A stretch of DNA of 64,000 nucleotides from NCBI RefSeq assembly GCF_030700285.1, contig NZ_JAUYZJ010000008.1, positions 62,001-126,000 of the forward strand. The letters run 5' to 3'. The position numbers and the translations under genes are program-made. Positions within the stretch are counted from its first letter, which is position 1; the number at the start of each line of letters is the position of its first letter. Of this stretch, positions 62,482-64,000 are shown piece after piece. This stretch comes from Methylobacterium sp. NEAU K. GTDB lineage: Bacteria > Pseudomonadota > Alphaproteobacteria > Rhizobiales > Beijerinckiaceae. The notes beneath the pieces are model-generated. The model saw only the letters and a program-made list of their open reading frames with translations. It was not told the origin of the DNA and searched no databases.

Positions 62482-63393
62482 ATGCGCACGAGGCTTGCCG
62501 CGATGGCGTTGGCAATTCTCCTGCCTGCCCCCGTGCTCGCGCAGCAGGGCGTGTTCCAGAACCGCCTCGGCGATCCCCTGCCCTCCCCTTCGATCACCAG
62601 CCCGAACCTACCTCCCAGCATGCCGCCCGCCGAGCCGGAGGCGCAGCTGTCCCTGTCGGCGCTCCTGTCCGGGGCCGGCGTGCCGTTGCGCCAGGGGCTT
62701 GCGTGGCGGATCTACGAGGACCGCGGCGACGGCACCCGCCCGGCGATCGTGGCCCGCTCCACCGAGGCCGAGCCGAGCTTCACCCTCGCGCCCGGCACCT
62801 ACGTGGCGACCGTGACCTACGGGTTCGCCAGCGCCTCGAAGCGCATCGTGATGGGCGGCCAACCGGCCACCGATACCCTCCGGGTGGCGGCCGGCGCGCT
62901 GAGGCTCTCGGGCGCCGTCGGCGACCAGAAGATCCCGGCCGCCCAGGTCTCGTTCTCGGTGTTCGTGCCGGTGGGCACCAATTCCGAGGGCCGGCTCGTG
63001 CGCAGCGGCATCAAGGCCGGCGAGATGCTGCGCCTGCCCGAGGGCACCTATCACGTGGTCTCGACCTACGGTGAATCCAACGCGATCCAGCGCGCGGATC
63101 TCCGGGTGGAGAACGGCAAGGTCACGGAGGCGACCCTCAACCACCGCGCCGCCACCGTCACCCTCAAGCTCGTCGCGGCCCCCGGTGCCGAAGCCTTCGC
63201 GGGCACCGCCTTCTCGGTGCTGACGCCGGGCGGCGACACGATCCGCGAGGCGATCGGCGCGTTCCCGCAGGTGACGCTGGCGGAGGGCGACTACGTGCTC
63301 ATCGCCCGCCATGACGGGCAGGTCTACACCCGCGAGTTCAAGGTCGAGAGCGGGCTGGACCGGGACATCGAGGTGGTCGCCAAGTCTGGCTGA
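62482..63393 (+). CDS. Secreted beta-rich protein with carboxypeptidase-regulatory-like repeats
   Basis: 303 aa from an ATG with GAGAGGA upstream. The signal peptide is MRTRLAAMALAILLPAPVLA, cleaved before QQGVF. After a Pro-rich linker (~30-50) come about three similar beta-sandwich-like blocks, each with TLxPGTYxVxxxY or a variant (FTLAPGTYVATVTYG; LRLPEGTYHVVSTYG; VTLAEGDYVLIARHD). Such repeats resemble CarboxypepD_reg domains in envelope proteins. No catalytic residues are evident. It is divergent from the nitroreductase. Function unknown. Confidence 0.75.
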   Translation: MRTRLAAMALAILLPAPVLAQQGVFQNRLGDPLPSPSITSPNLPPSMPPAEPEAQLSLSALLSGAGVPLRQGLAWRIYEDRGDGTRPAIVARSTEAEPSFTLAPGTYVATVTYGFASASKRIVMGGQPATDTLRVAAGALRLSGAVGDQKIPAAQVSFSVFVPVGTNSEGRLVRSGIKAGEMLRLPEGTYHVVSTYGESNAIQRADLRVENGKVTEATLNHRAATVTLKLVAAPGAEAFAGTAFSVLTPGGDTIREAIGAFPQVTLAEGDYVLIARHDGQVYTREFKVESGLDRDIEVVAKSG

Positions 63394-63405
63394 GGAGCGC
63401 CCGGC

Positions 63406-64000
63406 TCAGGCGAGCCGCCGCGCCAGCGCCACGCAGGCAGCGACCGCGATCGCCGCACCGACCATTGCGGGCTCGATCCGCTCGCCGAGCACCAGGGCGG
63501 CGACGCCGAGCCCGAGGAACGGCTGGAGCAGCTGGAGCTGCCCGATCGCCGCGATGCCGCCCCGGGCCAGCGCCCGGTACCAGAACACGAAGCCGATCAG
63601 CATGCTGAACAGCGCCACGTAGGCGAGGCCGGCCCAGGCCGGGAGCGGGACCGCCCCCGGGTCTGCCGGGCTCAAGACCAGCGCCAGCGGCACGGAAAGG
63701 GGCAGTGACAAGACCGTCGCCCAGGCGATCACCTGCCATCCGCCGAGCCGACGCGCCAGGATCCCGCCCTCGGCATAGCCGAGGCCGCAGACGAGGATCG
63801 CCGCGAGCATGAAGGCGTCGCCCGCGCCCGGCGCTCCGTCGAGCCCGCGCGCGGCGAATCCGACCGTGATCAGGGCCCCCAGCACCGACAGGACCCAGAA
63901 GGCGGCTGACGGGCGTTCCCCGGACCGCAGCGCGCCGAACAAGGCTGTGGAAAGGGGAAGCAGGCCCAGGAAGACCGTCCCGTGGGCCGCGCCGACCGTC
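63406..64000 (-). CDS. EamA/DMT-superfamily transporter (5' end beyond the window)
   Basis: About 198 residues are visible, covering the C-terminal EamA half: helices at FWVLSVLGALITVGF, FMLAAILVCGLGYAEGGI, WAGLAYVALFSMLIGFVFWY and LGVGVAALVLGERIEPAMVG. LQLLQPFLGLGVAALVLGE is the typical DMT signature. The frame stays open to the window edge at 64000, so the start is missing. The family exports metabolites such as amino acids or drugs. Confidence 0.88.
   Translation of the reverse strand, partial: TVGAAHGTVFLGLLPLSTALFGALRSGERPSAAFWVLSVLGALITVGFAARGLDGAPGAGDAFMLAAILVCGLGYAEGGILARRLGGWQVIAWATVLSLPLSVPLALVLSPADPGAVPLPAWAGLAYVALFSMLIGFVFWYRALARGGIAAIGQLQLLQPFLGLGVAALVLGERIEPAMVGAAIAVAACVALARRLA

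Noticed and set aside
1-64000. CRISPR arrays, rRNA operon, complete prophage or toxin-antitoxin locus
   Set aside because: No regularly spaced repeats, rRNA sequence, phage structural genes or recognisable toxin/antitoxin pair seen.

Overview
The window is a high-GC alphaproteobacterial chromosome segment. It most likely comes from Methylobacterium or a close relative in the Hyphomicrobiales. This rests on very high GC, three recognisable alphaproteobacterial tRNAs, and families common in that group (DUF6894, DUF2125, DUF2336, COG4705, ihfB-lapA). The genus is inferred from gene style, not from a marker search. The strong GC bias makes nearly every real gene cast a long antisense shadow ORF, including one of 1118 codons. 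I chose strands by family recognition, start context and tight gene packing.

Layout. 0-8.4 kb is accessory in character: a photolyase-type FAD protein, an IS5-type transposase scrap, an outer-membrane barrel, an OmpR-type two-component pair, a COG4705 membrane protein overlapping a PAP2 phosphatase, and an IS3-family element whose transposase carries an in-frame stop between its second Asp and its Glu. 8.4-13.5 kb holds housekeeping glmS, glmU and rpoN on the minus strand. 14-19 kb holds a Sco protein, opgG with two tightly packed small envelope genes, and a GGDEF-EAL protein. 19.3-22.1 kb is bounded by a 41-bp direct repeat made of the 3' half of tRNA-Pro. It looks like an integrase-less integrated segment carrying a hydrolase and small genes. 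22.2-30.1 kb has a glycosyltransferase, a rhodanese, an RND efflux pair and an acyltransferase. 30.2-39.2 kb is conserved core: DUF2125, trpF, lapA, ihfB, sppA, rpsA, a transglutaminase and serA. 39.3-43.7 kb is mostly small hypothetical genes plus an FMN reductase and tRNA-Asn.

43.9-52.8 kb is a chemosensory stretch. Two tandem paralogous chemoreceptors share a 175-bp perfectly identical block, a third receptor has a different sensor, and tRNA-Cys, orphan ureD and arginase lie between them. All three receptor genes sit downstream of unusually AT-rich leaders. 52.8-64 kb has a second OmpR/EnvZ-type pair, an acyl-CoA dehydrogenase, a GH15 glucoamylase-like enzyme, a translationally coupled lytic transglycosylase-like/DUF2336 pair, two flavoenzymes, a secreted protein and a DMT transporter cut by the window edge.

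No rRNA, CRISPR array or complete phage was seen. The most unusual items are the tRNA-Pro-bounded segment, the IS3 element with a stop inside its catalytic core, and the twin chemoreceptors, of which the second has changes at near-invariant signalling positions. No complete novel multi-gene system is evident. The best candidates for undescribed biology are the coupled small-gene operons (opgG with a 76-aa and a 125-aa protein; the transglycosylase-like gene with DUF2336).
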